From: Cyanidiococcus yangmingshanensis
Lineage: Eukaryota > Rhodophyta > Bangiophyceae > Cyanidiales > Cyanidiaceae
Assembly: GCA_013995675.1 (NCBI GenBank)
Contig: VWRR01000006.1
Location: 310,001 to 374,000 of the forward strand
Length of the DNA: 64,000 bases
Reading direction: 5' to 3'
Part shown: piece after piece, positions 39,626-50,100 of the stretch
How the letters are laid out: each line of letters begins with the position of its first letter
Numbering within the stretch: position 1 is the stretch's first letter
Program-made: the position numbers and the translations under genes
Notes under the pieces: model-generated
What the model was told of the DNA's origin: nothing
Seen by the model: only the letters and a program-made list of their open reading frames with translations
Database searches by the model: none

Positions 39626-41755
39626 CTAATGGGACCCTCGAGGAACCGTGTGGTGAGTTCCACTAATAGTTGGAACAGCACAGAAATGCTCATGGATGCA
39701 TCGGGGGCAAGCGGGGAGATCAACAGTTTGCGTTATCTCGAGTCCAATCGCTGGACAACAGCGACAGGGCAAGACGCCTGGACGCTGTTGCTGGCCACTG
39801 AGTACGGTTCGAGGTCGATCAAGGCCGCAGAGAGCTCGTTGCTGGCTAAAGCATCGCGACTGATGGTGCACTGAATTGACGCAGGATATTCGAATAGAGC
39901 GTTCAACCGAATGGGAAGATGCTTGTTCCCAGTCTGTGGTCGTTTGAGTGATTCGAACGGGCTCTAGATCAGCCAGACTGGCGATACGCATGGCTGCGCT
40001 GTGGCTCCAGTCGAGTCCGGTGACCTCTCCGGTACAGGCAATGCGAAAATAGCGGCACTCCTGCCAAGAAGATGAATCTAGCTCAGTTTGGCTCGGTGGC
40101 AGTGTCCAGGATGACGGAATAGCAGCAAGGTCCACCACGACAAGATCGCAACCAGAACCAAATGCGACCTGACTGCCATCAGGATTCATTCGAACGCGAG
40201 CGTAATGGGACCAGAGTGGGGCCTGGACACACTGGAGCACACCATTGGATAGGCGCTCATTGCCGAGCTGAAGCGGATCGATGATAAAGATCGAACCGCG
40301 ATCCGGAGCACCAGGATGAAGGGTTCCCACTGCGAGGCGGTTACAGGAGCGTTGGAGATGGGCATGAGCGATGCCAGCACCTGGAGAGAGCCTAACAGAG
40401 ATGAGCGGTTTGGCAAGTTGTCGAAGCGCACGCAGTGAACCTCCGTCGTGCTCTGGGCGCAAAAATGCACCAAAAGACGAGGTCTGTCGGAGGTCCCAGA
40501 GTTTCACGAGGCCATCCGTCGCTCCAGCTGATAAGAGCGCGCTCGGGTCGGGGCTGAGCCAAGCAATGCTCGCGACAGCCCGGTCAGGAGAGGCAGCCAA
40601 GAGTTGCGCTCGTGAGGCCATGCCTCGCTCCACAAGCTGGCGACCCCTCGCGTCGCGAAAGTGTCCCAACTGTACACTGCGTACTGGAAGCAGGGCGTTC
40701 CGTCGATCTGCTTGTTCACCATGCCCAGTATTCGTCGCGGAAGGTTGACGCCTGCAACTACGCAAATCATACACAAAAATGTTGCCGTCGCGTCCACAGG
40801 TGGCAATAATTCGACCTCCACTTGCTGGCAGCGGCGAGATGTTTCGCACAGCACCGTGATGGCCACAAAGTCGAGCGATCCGAACCGGTGGAGAAGGCGC
40901 TTCGTCACCGCCATGGTCTTGGAAGTGTCTCCAGTCGCGGTTCCAACCACGTACACGATTCTTGCGACCTAGCGAGGAGCAGGTGGATACATCGACCACA
41001 TCGATCACTCCGGAGGCGTGCGCTGAGGCCAGTGCGCTCGAGGGTGCCAGTGTGTCATCCAACCACGTTATATCAAATACCGCTCGATTACGCTCAGCAC
41101 TATTCCAGAAAGTGATCAGACTTTGGCCCTCTAGATAGCAGTCACGTCGCGGTTGGTCCAAGGCGAGACTCGAAACGGAGTCAGCTGCGCGCACTGCGGT
41201 GTCAACATCAATGAGCCGCACCTGTCCTTCCTGGTTACCGGTCGCGAGCACCTCCGCACAGGGATGATACGCCAAAGCGTACGCCAGGCTTGTTGTCGCC
41301 GAGAAACGTTCCCTAGCCTGCAGGGCAGCGCGGCTCGTTGCTTCTCGGAGCAGCGCATTCGAGAGCAAGCAATGCTGTCTTCGGTGATAAACGGAACGTT
41401 CGTGTCCTTCTAGCAGACGCTGTGCAGCTTGCCGCCCGCACAAGCACTCATCTAAAAGCCGACCCCAGCAAATACTCTCCATATAGTCATGAAACCGAAA
41501 GGGCTGTTGCGGTTCGAGCTGATGACGCCATGGTCGCTTCGACTCAAAATCATCGTCCCAGTCAGGTCGCAAGTATTCATTCGCATCCAGTTCGGCAAGC
41601 TGGGCGGCTTGTGTCGGAAGCAGACGCACGCCGCCGATCGCGTGTTGTTTCACCGGCTGCGAACGCACCAGTCGCAGCGCCCTACAGAAGTGTTCCGTAT
41701 TAATCCGTCTCGAACTGATCTCCTGATCTGAAGATGCAGAAACGATTGATTTCAT
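39626..41755 (-). CDS. WD40 protein, probable CDT2/DTL-type CUL4 substrate receptor
   Basis: This 709-residue protein starts at an ATG at 41755. WD-like repeats include YALAYHPCAEVLATGNQEGQ, AVFDITWLDDTLAPSSALAS, GAVRNISPLPASGGRIIATC and VASIAWLSPDPSALLSAGAT. The segments ATCGRDGNIFVYDLRS and SAGATDGLVKLWDLRQT stand in the order of CDT2/DTL (recalled: CTGGRDGNIMVWDTRC, then SAGAVDGIIKVWDLRK), each with the WDxR or YDxR box used to contact DDB1. CELVTGLDWS-like EVTGLDWSHSAAMRIASLAD resembles the last repeat. CDT2 with CUL4-DDB1 destroys CDT1 and other PCNA-bound proteins during replication. The C-terminal 90 residues are Cys-rich and not conserved. Other WD40 DCAF proteins are possible. Confidence 0.58.
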   Translation of the reverse strand: MKSIVSASSDQEISSRRINTEHFCRALRLVRSQPVKQHAIGGVRLLPTQAAQLAELDANEYLRPDWDDDFESKRPWRHQLEPQQPFRFHDYMESICWGRLLDECLCGRQAAQRLLEGHERSVYHRRQHCLLSNALLREATSRAALQARERFSATTSLAYALAYHPCAEVLATGNQEGQVRLIDVDTAVRAADSVSSLALDQPRRDCYLEGQSLITFWNSAERNRAVFDITWLDDTLAPSSALASAHASGVIDVVDVSTCSSLGRKNRVRGWNRDWRHFQDHGGDEAPSPPVRIARLCGHHGAVRNISPLPASGGRIIATCGRDGNIFVYDLRSCRRQPSATNTGHGEQADRRNALLPVRSVQLGHFRDARGRQLVERGMASRAQLLAASPDRAVASIAWLSPDPSALLSAGATDGLVKLWDLRQTSSFGAFLRPEHDGGSLRALRQLAKPLISVRLSPGAGIAHAHLQRSCNRLAVGTLHPGAPDRGSIFIIDPLQLGNERLSNGVLQCVQAPLWSHYARVRMNPDGSQVAFGSGCDLVVVDLAAIPSSWTLPPSQTELDSSSWQECRYFRIACTGEVTGLDWSHSAAMRIASLADLEPVRITQTTTDWEQASSHSVERSIRISCVNSVHHQSRCFSQQRALCGLDRPRTVLSGQQQRPGVLPCRCCPAIGLEITQTVDLPACPRCIHEHFCAVPTISGTHHTVPRGSH

Positions 41756-42003
41756 TACAATTCAAGCAGTAGGGTTCGGATGCTTAGGGTCCTCGTTTCA
41801 GACAGTGTTTCGGAAACCGCAACGGTACACGACGCGAACGGCGCTGGACAGGCGGCGCCACTCGTTCGCGCCATGCCAGAATGAGCGCCGTCAGCGTGAC
41901 GATTCTTACACGGGTCGCCTTGCAGTCGAGTACCATGACCACTATTCTGCGCCAGTAATCAAGACGTATCGTTTACGTCGAGCACCATTCGAGGATTCGT
42001 CGA

Positions 42004-43404
42004 ATGGTAGAACGAGACGATCAGAACTCGGGGCGTTGTTTGGTAAACGACAAGGCTGAGGCTGGGGCGGTGTGCAAGCCTGCAGCACGAGCGCGCAGAA
42101 GAACGAGTGTTGCCGACCAGGACAGCAGGCTGCCGCACCTGGATGCGGTAGATGGACGCTTTAGAAAACGATGGAAAAGAGGATTGGGTCTCGTAAAGGA
42201 ACACGACCCGAGTCGGATAGAGATGCAGTTGGGGCGCGTCGAGGCAAAGCTGGAAGAGCTTCAGCTGGCGTTAGCGTCGCTGCGAACGCTGGTTCTGCGA
42301 CAACAATGCGGATATGGTCGGCGATTGAGCAGGCGACGACCGCGTGGACTAGGTATCTCTGGATCGTTGACGTCACCGAGGCAGAAATGGATGCGTGCAC
42401 AGGAGTATGCGAACGTTGGAGCTGCCTCTGATCTCTTGGCAAGTTCTTCAGGAACGAGCGTGCAGTCGCAGCATGATGAGTCGAAGAGACCGGAGCGACA
42501 GCCTCTTCTTACCGGTCGTGAATCTTTTTACAGATTTTCAGAACGAACGAGTGGCGATTTACGAAGCCGAAATGAACGATTCGTTCCTAACGGTAAAGCG
42601 GAACGCAGTGCGCTTTTTACTTGTGCGAAAGCCATGCCTGGAAAGTGGCTCGAACCTAACGACTCATCCACGACTGGTATGTTACCGATAGAAGTTCGGC
42701 ACTCTCAGATCGCTACGAGCGTCGAAGAAAGTTCCCAGACTACTCCAACTGCGACGACCACCGAGACTCCTAGCTTTTCCTCTGATCTCGCGTCGCCTGA
42801 ACCAGAGTCCCACTTTGCTTTTGTGGAATCACCAGCACTCCTAGGGATCAACAAAGCTTGCCCAGAGAGCAAGCCCGATGCCGAGTCGCAGACGGGGGCC
42901 TCATCAAGGTCAGCGGGTGCCTTGACACCTGCTCGCAACGGCCCCGTTTGCGAGCACCGTTCGCACAAGCGTCTCCCTGGGGATCAGTCGTCTGCGTCGT
43001 ATCACGTAGCGCCGAAAACTTGTCAGCCAGAACCCGGACAAACGAAGCGCTGCATGTCCAGGCGAGCATCTCTGTCACGATACGCAGAAAATGGGGGCCG
43101 GAACGCGAAACCGGGTAACGTACATGCGGACCGATCAACCGGGTGCAGCTGTCCTTCTTGTCACAACTTTTTCACCGTGTTCGCGGAGGGATGCCCGATC
43201 CGTTTCAACAAAGCGTTGCAAAAGTTTTCTCGACATCAAAGAGCTCGAACGAACACCAGCGGACCGCGACCACCACCGACACCCCGGTTCTGGCGCAGAA
43301 TAGAGTTCAGTTCGCCGGAAGTGTCTCCACGCGCAGAGGCCCCCAGCGACAACCCTGCTCGGAATCAACGCTCAGCGCCTGCGCAGTGCGTCCGCAAGCT
43401 CTGA
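42004..43404 (+). CDS. CtIP/Sae2/COM1-type DNA-end resection protein
   Basis: This 466-residue protein starts at an ATG at 42004. An N-terminal coiled coil ([20 protein letters not shown]) could be the oligomerisation segment. The middle 250 residues are disordered. The C-terminal domain has the CxxC of [16 protein letters not shown], then [10 protein letters not shown], then [13 protein letters not shown]. This follows the CtIP/Sae2 pattern recalled as CKECEIYYADMP, then CSRHRFRY, then PPNTPENFW, including the TP pair that is a CDK site in CtIP. The family stimulates MRE11 to open DNA ends for homologous recombination and meiosis. The last 11 codons overlap the eL36 gene on the other strand. 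Such proteins diverge fast, so a search should confirm it. Confidence 0.66.
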   Translation: MVERDDQNSGRCLVNDKAEAGAVCKPAARARRRTSVADQDSRLPHLDAVDGRFRKRWKRGLGLVKEHDPSRIEMQLGRVEAKLEELQLALASLRTLVLRQQCGYGRRLSRRRPRGLGISGSLTSPRQKWMRAQEYANVGAASDLLASSSGTSVQSQHDESKRPERQPLLTGRESFYRFSERTSGDLRSRNERFVPNGKAERSALFTCAKAMPGKWLEPNDSSTTGMLPIEVRHSQIATSVEESSQTTPTATTTETPSFSSDLASPEPESHFAFVESPALLGINKACPESKPDAESQTGASSRSAGALTPARNGPVCEHRSHKRLPGDQSSASYHVAPKTCQPEPGQTKRCMSRRASLSRYAENGGRNAKPGNVHADRSTGCSCPSCHNFFTVFAEGCPIRFNKALQKFSRHQRARTNTSGPRPPPTPRFWRRIEFSSPEVSPRAEAPSDNPARNQRSAPAQCVRKL

Positions 43405-43668
43405 AATCTTCCTTTTTGCCCTCGCTTGTGTACCTAAACGCCTTTTCGCAAACTTCAGAGCACGTTTATCTTTTCCGATGCGCAACAACTCCATGATGCG
43501 TCGCTCGTAGGGTGCAAAGCCAACAACCTCACGGATCAGCGCACGCACAAACTGAGTCTTTTTCACCAGCCGCCCTTTTCGTTGTGCCGGACGCACGGGA
43601 AGAACCCTCTTCGTCACTTGATGACCCTTTTGCTTCCCTATCGCCACACCTTCCGATTCTAGCGTCAT
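43372..43668 (-). CDS. RPL36: 60S ribosomal protein eL36
   Basis: This 98-residue protein starts at an ATG at 43668. It aligns over its whole length with eL36: [60 protein letters not shown] and [20 protein letters not shown]. This is a conserved component of the large cytosolic ribosomal subunit. It is intronless and slightly shorter than the animal protein (about 105) because the C-terminal Ala/Lys tail is missing. Its 3' end overlaps the coding end of the CtIP-like gene by 33 bases. The frame is intact. Confidence 0.97.
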   Translation of the reverse strand: MTLESEGVAIGKQKGHQVTKRVLPVRPAQRKGRLVKKTQFVRALIREVVGFAPYERRIMELLRIGKDKRALKFAKRRLGTQARAKRKISELADALRRR

Positions 43669-45004
43669 GGTTTATCGTCGTCCAACAGAATGCGTACAAG
43701 CAAGCGGAGAAGATAGAATGAGAGAGCGACGACACGGCGCGACGTCCTGTGTCACGTGACACACATCCAGCTGCCAGCGCGCCGTCTCGTTGCATGAGCG
43801 GGTCGCATCGCTCGCTGGCGATCGAACCAGGGGACAGGGTTTTCAGGACACCACGCTCTAGAAAGCGCGTTGGAGCACGAATCGGGCCAAACAGACTTGG
43901 ATGCCCTTGGATGGACCTGGTTTGAAGCATGCATATAGTGAGTCATAAAATTGGAGACTTTCGAACGTAACGCTGATCCTTTTCTTGTAAGCATTGAATC
44001 GTTCCGAATATGGCGGCGTGTGTCTGACTCCTGTCGCGGAGCGCTTTCGATAACCTGCCAGCACGAATGCGTGGTGAGAACCTCAGTCGAGTTATCTGCT
44101 GAAATGCCGAAAAGCGTGTGCATGCCAGTTTGAAAGCAAATGAACCTATAGGCAGATAAATAATGAAATAAGCGGGCATGCATTCTCTGACCAGGCGTGA
44201 ATTCATGGATGTATATCTGCACGCATCCTCACATACACGCATGAATGCATGCATACGTGCATGCGTGCAAGACACGCATCTGGGGAGACGCTTGTGACGT
44301 GTCCAGCATGCATGAATATTTTGCGTAGAAATGTGTCTTTGTTGTTGTTGTTGAGATGATTCTCATTTCAAATGGTAACGCTCCAATGGAATAGATTGCG
44401 TAGAAGGAGAAGTTTTACTGAGCGGGCACACTTTTCAAAGACAGAGACTCATGGGTGCATAGAAACATATTTGACGCTCAATGGCACGAGCTCGATAATA
44501 TCGTGGTCGTGCATGGTTGTCGTGCACCCCACCGGCAGAGGAGCGATATGGGGCACGATTCAGACTATTGACGAAACTTGCACCGTTGACGTCGCACAAA
44601 AAGCGCAACGTCTCGAACCGCACATCCACACTCGACTCGAAGGTTTGGTTCATGCTCTTTTGGGGAATCGTTGCGAGGACTCGGAACAGGTCATGAGCTC
44701 AATATATTGGACCTGGATCTCATGTGAGATCTGTGTTGTGAGTTTATGCGCACGGGATGGTTCGATGTTCGCACCAGTCACCCGGTAACCGTATAAGCTG
44801 ATGCATCCCCCGCGGAGACATGGATCACTGTGAAGCGGGGTTTCGGGAACCCGCACCCACAAGGCCGCAGACGCCGCTCATCTGGGCGTGACCTAGAGCG
44901 CGCCCCGTTGCCCCCAGGAACCAGGGCACAAGACTCGTTTGCAATCTCGAGTTCGCGAATTCGCCCAGGGCAGTTGGGAAACACTGGTGCGTTCATCTTT
45001 CTGA
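43669..45004. other. 1.3-kb gene-poor stretch with alternating purine-pyrimidine DNA
   Basis: It is upstream of both eL36 (-) and Nar1 (+). It holds a 25-base alternating tract at 44245-44269, a short TTG repeat near 44340, and frames of up to 156 codons without known domains. Promoters of the two divergent genes must lie here. Confidence 0.5.
44245..44269. repeat. 25-base strictly alternating purine-pyrimidine tract
   Basis: Every step alternates purine and pyrimidine, within a longer run of CATGCATG-like words from about 44207. Such DNA can adopt Z-form under negative supercoiling. It lies in the region between the divergent eL36 and Nar1 genes. Confidence 0.75.
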
Positions 45005-46537
45005 ATGTCGAGTAGTGTATCTCAAGGACGCTTCTCCACTGGACTGCGGATAACAGATCTGGACGACTTTTTGCCGAACTCCACCGAGTGTGTTCTGCCG
45101 ATGCAGGGAGGTGCGATTCCTGCAGGTTCGGTAGCGGCACCGCTCTACGGCAGTCACTCGAGCGGGGCGAGTACGAGCCCCGCTGATGCTGTTGCGCGGG
45201 TGACACTCTCAGACTGCCTGAGCTGCAGCGGTTGCATTACTTCTGCCGAGACTGTTCTGTTATCGGCACACTCGGTCGATGCGTTTGTTGCGGAGAGTCG
45301 TCAACGGGCAACACAAGTCGGTGTTGTGGCGGTCGCACCGGCAGTGCTTGTTTCGCTGGCTTGTGCCTGGCAGACAACGGATCTCGAGTATGCCTTCGAA
45401 AGGTTGCAGCGACTTTTTAATGAGATCGGGGAGTTCGTTGTCCTTATGAACGGCGCAGGGCGATGTCTATCGGTATTGGAGACGTGTGCAGAGGCGGCAG
45501 AGCGGCTCCCGTGCGACGCGAACGGTGAACACGCTTCACAAGGACCACTTTTCGCTAGCGCCTGTCCAGGATGGACTTTTTATGTGGAGAAAACTCAGAC
45601 CAGCATGGTGCCGTATTTATCGAAGGCCAAGTCGCCGCAGGCAATGATGGCATTGCTGGCTCGGCACTGTTACGGTGCTGAAGCTTGGTTCGTGAGCCTC
45701 GCTCCATGTTTTGATAAGAAGCTGGAGAGTCAACGAGAGACGCTTAGAGAGGACAACACCTTCGTACTGACTACAGGCGAGGTCCTTGAGCTCTCAATGC
45801 GTTTCGAGAGAGCGCAGCATTCCGAGCTAGAGCGTCGCAATGGTGACTGTTTGGAACGACTGGAACTGATACCGCTTCGAGGTGCCTGGAGCACATTCGG
45901 TGGCCTATCAGGTGGCTACGCTGTTGAGGTGTTCCGCTACGTCGCGAAAAACGTTTTTCACTACGATGTTGCCGAGGCGGACTTGAAACTTGCACCCGTT
46001 CGCGAGCGGAATCCTGACTTGCAGCAGTTGCTGCTGTACGAGGATTGCACCACGGGCGCTTTTTCGGTAACATCCCAATCCATATCGGAGACGAAGAGGT
46101 ATCGCCTGCGGTATGCAGTAGCCACTGCCTATGGATTCCGAAACATTCAGAACATTGTGCGTCGTATGAAGACCAGCGGTGCCTGCGCCTGGGACTTTGT
46201 CGAGGTCATGGCATGTCCTGGCGGTTGCGGCAACGGAGGAGGCCAATGGCTACCAGCCGAGTCACTGGGAAAGGGATCAGTTCAGAGTAGTCGACGTCAG
46301 CACGTGCGCCAACTAGAGCAAAAAGGGCAGTGGCTGCCTCAGTACCACGTGGAGGAATGCCCTCAGATCGTGGAGCTCTGGACAAAGTTGCGGGCAAGTG
46401 CGCCCGAGTCGTTGCGAATCACGTTTGCCATTCGTCACGATCTCTTGACGGATCTTGAATCGAACGAGGCGCAACGCGCGGAGGCGACTTTGGAAAGGAG
46501 CGCCTCAGAGGCGCACCGAATTGCCAACCAATGGTGA
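45005..46537 (+). CDS. NAR1: Nar1/CIAO3, cytosolic iron-sulfur assembly protein
   Basis: This 510-residue protein starts at an ATG at 45005. The N-terminal cluster site CLSCSGCITSAETVLL is followed by the hydrogenase-like cysteines in SACPGWTFYVEKTQ, a central LAPCFDKKLES, and the C-terminal VMACPGGCGNGGGQ. These are the four cysteine regions of iron-only hydrogenase-like Nar1 and lack the extra domains of true hydrogenases. It ends in Trp, fitting the C-terminal aromatic tail bound by the CIA targeting complex. Nar1 links the early scaffold to CIA1-CIA2-MMS19 in maturing cytosolic and nuclear Fe-S proteins. Length is usual (yeast about 490). The frame is intact. Confidence 0.96.
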   Translation: MSSSVSQGRFSTGLRITDLDDFLPNSTECVLPMQGGAIPAGSVAAPLYGSHSSGASTSPADAVARVTLSDCLSCSGCITSAETVLLSAHSVDAFVAESRQRATQVGVVAVAPAVLVSLACAWQTTDLEYAFERLQRLFNEIGEFVVLMNGAGRCLSVLETCAEAAERLPCDANGEHASQGPLFASACPGWTFYVEKTQTSMVPYLSKAKSPQAMMALLARHCYGAEAWFVSLAPCFDKKLESQRETLREDNTFVLTTGEVLELSMRFERAQHSELERRNGDCLERLELIPLRGAWSTFGGLSGGYAVEVFRYVAKNVFHYDVAEADLKLAPVRERNPDLQQLLLYEDCTTGAFSVTSQSISETKRYRLRYAVATAYGFRNIQNIVRRMKTSGACAWDFVEVMACPGGCGNGGGQWLPAESLGKGSVQSSRRQHVRQLEQKGQWLPQYHVEECPQIVELWTKLRASAPESLRITFAIRHDLLTDLESNEAQRAEATLERSASEAHRIANQW

Positions 46538-47116
46538 GCGCATGTCATTCTTTTCCGCGAACCTCGACGGAGAGCTCCATGGCAATGCGTTTGTTGTACG
46601 GCAACTTGAGTCGTTCGTGCGAACGCGAGTCAGAGAAACCTTGTCACGGTGCATTTCGTGATCAGTGCAACGATACTCAACTGGAACGGGAACAGGATAA
46701 CTTGAGAAGATGGGCGCCCATAGACAACGCGCTCGAGTCGCATTCATATAGCGTCCACTGGTTTTCCTCGGGAACGTTTCATTAGCCAATGTGAATCTGG
46801 GACAGTATCGTGAAGACATCCTTGGGTAGCGATTTTGCCTCGAGCTCGTTGGAAGAACAGACACATGGGGCGAGAACAAAGTTTCCCTCGTATTCAAGGA
46901 ACACGAATCCTCGCTATTGGTGCTGAGGAGCGAGTCACGTATCCGTGGACGCAACCCCGCATCGAAATCTCATATACGAGGCGCAATCATTTCGACATGG
47001 TTCGTATGCCCCCAAGCCATGGCGACCATGTCAGAGGTTTATTCACAGACTTTGTGGAGAGTATGTTTTAGGTCTCGGCGCGCGCCTCAACCCGCAGTGG
47101 GTTTATGCCATCGCTT
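46538..47116. other. convergent intergenic stretch
   Basis: It lies between the 3' ends of Nar1 (+) and SF3B3 (-). A 149-codon minus frame (46505-46954) overlaps the Nar1 end and has no known domain. Nothing is recognised. Confidence 0.5.
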
Positions 47117-50100
47117 TCAATAACAGAGCATAGCACGCGCATGCAATCGACCAAGGGCAACAAGCAAGAGCGCCACGGCACGCCGTGCCTCAGAGGCAGC
47201 GATGGGCTCTTGGAGACCCAGCACCCGCCCAGCGATGCTTTCCTGCGTTTCCGCATCGAGCAGCGCAAAAAGTCCACATAGCTGACCACTGACCACATGG
47301 CGCTTAGGTTCAATGCCCCCGTAGAAGCGAACCACGGACGAATGGAGCAAGTTCCACTGGTGCAACCCTCGTGACGGGTGCGCACAAGTCCCTTGCTTTG
47401 CCCAGTACATGTCCATCTCTGATTCAAGGCGTTTCAGCATCTCCCATTCCGAGTAGGAGCGGAATGGCACGAGCGCTCCGAATGCACCATTCACGGTGCT
47501 GTACAGAATACCTTCAGGGCCGTGGTCGAGCGGTTGTTTTTGGCCTCTGCTATCCGTGTTCTCGTTTTTGGCACCGAAAACATGCAGGCTCGTCGCAACA
47601 CTACCCGCATGGAAGACGCACTCTGTTGTGAAACGGGCTACGAAAGGGCGAGAGAGTTGTGGATGCCCAAAGTATCGGTCCGCCAAGTGTCCACGACTCG
47701 GGTCGTCCTCGATCGCGGCGCTGGACTCGAGCGGCAACCGAAGAACGAAGATGGTGCCGAACTTGTCAGCCGCGACCACGGTGTCCGCGTCGAGCACTTG
47801 CAATCGATGAATCCAGCGGCGTTGAGTGTCCTCCGCAACCACTGCGAGACGATTGTCTTGGGGATAGTACTTGAAAAGATAGACTCCCTCTCGCAAGTCC
47901 GCAACAAAAAGACGACGCGTATCCTCGTTGGTTGCGAGCGCCACGATCGGATGAGGAAGTGGTCGACTCGTCTGGGTGAGCGGTTGCCACCCACGGCTCG
48001 TTCTTGCATAGAGTGCCAAGTGACCGCCCCAAGCCACCGCGAGATGGCTCAGAAATGGCGAGACGGCACTGATCTGTTCCGGAAACGATAGGCGATCCAC
48101 AGGAGCTAGTTTCCACGACGCATCACCTTCACCCTGGCGTTGTACCGAAAAGGTGATTAGAAGGGCGTTCGAGCTCGGTTTCATCTCTTCGTTGAAGGTG
48201 TGGGCACTCGATGTCGCGCTCGAAGCGGGCGCTGGGGCTAGTCCCACAACCAGCAGATGTTCCTGCAATACAACCTTCTTTGTTTCGCTCACCTGACGAG
48301 GCACAGGCATACTTGTCAAGGTCGTGACCCATCCAACGGGCCATGCGAGCTCGCCATTTACCGTGACGCCGTCAAGCAGAAACCACGGGGATGTTGGCAT
48401 CTTCGTGGTCGAACTGGCGTCAACATGATCGATTCGATGGCGGCACAGCAGCGACAGGTGGGTCTGCCAGCCTCGCTGTTGCTCAACGCTGTAGGCTACG
48501 GCAGCGAGCCTGTTCGGGATGATCCAACATAGCTTCCGTATGCACTTGTGTGTGGCGTCGAGCGTTGAGAACTCGCGCTTGGTTGCGACGAGCCAACCAC
48601 ATGAAACGCAAGCCAGTTTCGAATCGACTCTGCCTCCGAAAAAGCAAACAGGTGCAGTGCACGACCGTCGCTGCTCAAGCCCACAAGAGCAGTCGCTGCA
48701 GGAAACACTGCAATCGCCTCGGTCTCGGCACCAGCATCGATCGTGGTGCCTCCCTGAGGCAACGGAAAACTCGCGGCATCCATAAGTGCTTCGACGTTAA
48801 CCCGGTAGGGATTGGACCAAAGCGTGCTTGGCGCGAGCGGCACCAACCAGGTTCGAGAGCCGAGAACCAGAATCGCTTCAGAGCCGAGAACAGTCGGAAC
48901 CCGAACGCGACGCAGTTGGAGTGCACCCCTACCGAGACCGTACGAACGGATTCGAGGCATCTGAGATGCCGACGCAGACTCGTTTGTTTTGCGTTCATCA
49001 AGATCGACGGCTTCCAGACGCAGCAATGTGCCGTCTTCGAGACCAGCCCACACGTCATAGCCAAAATGCGACGCGAGATGCACCATCGCCAGTGATGCTG
49101 CCGGCTGTGGCAACGCGACACTGCAAGATGCACTGAGCAGAGGCGCTCTCTCTCTTCTTCGGCAGTCGACAGATGCGCAATGTAACGGGATTACCAGCCT
49201 CGACGTAGGCCATCAACGGAGACCAGCTGTCCTGTGGCGGCGATAAGCAGCACGCCATTGCATGAAGTGTTGGTGATGGCGCTACAGAGAGGTCCGTTGC
49301 AGACGTTGTGCGGGTTCGCTGACCTGTCGCTTTCTTGGTGGTGGCTCCAGGAGGCCCAAACACTACGTTCATTGGTGTCGGTGTAGTGCCATCTGTGGAT
49401 GCTGGACCCGTCGCGTCGGGCCATGCGGCATCTGCTGAGACCAAATAGACTAGTTGGCCATCAGCAAGCAGGAGCAAAAGCTGCGAGACCGTGCTGTCAG
49501 CTGCCACGATGTGTTGTTGCGCATTTGTGGCATAAACCTCGATGTCTGAGGGGGTTCCCTCCTTCGAACTCGACGGCGCAACGAGACGGACACCGTTGGT
49601 GTGAACTTGCAACCAGTACGGGGTTGCGGGTTCACCGCCGAACAGAACCGAGGCGTGTATTGTGCCGGTCTCTCGTTCAAAACCAAGTTCACGCTCTTCT
49701 CTCAAGGCAAGGGCATGGAAACGAAATACACGCGTCTCCTGAGTGAATGATATCAAGAGAAGGGCGTCATCGTTTCTCGTCGACCATGATTGGTTCGAAT
49801 CTGCAACAGAGGATTCGTTCGCATTGGTCTCACCGGGATTCATGGGCAGGGTGAAGAGTCGCTGAGCGCGACCGCCGACTGGACATTGTGCGAGCGCTAC
49901 GGTGTCTCGGGCGGGTACCACCGTCCACAGGTTTGAATCAGCTGGACCAGAGCCAGCCGAGCCACAGAGCAAATGCCACTGCGGATGGGCGCGCTCTTCG
50001 TCAGCGAGTCCGGTGCGAATCGGCTGGACCAGGAGACTCGTCGTTACCGGATGATGACAAGCCATCGAGTCCCTGATGGATATACTGCGGACTCCGGACA

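Noticed and set aside
47117-48400. Separate gene starting at the methionine near 48400
   Set aside because: The same frame continues upstream with SF3B3-like sequence (RKLCWIIPNRLAAVAYS), so this is an internal methionine of SF3B3.
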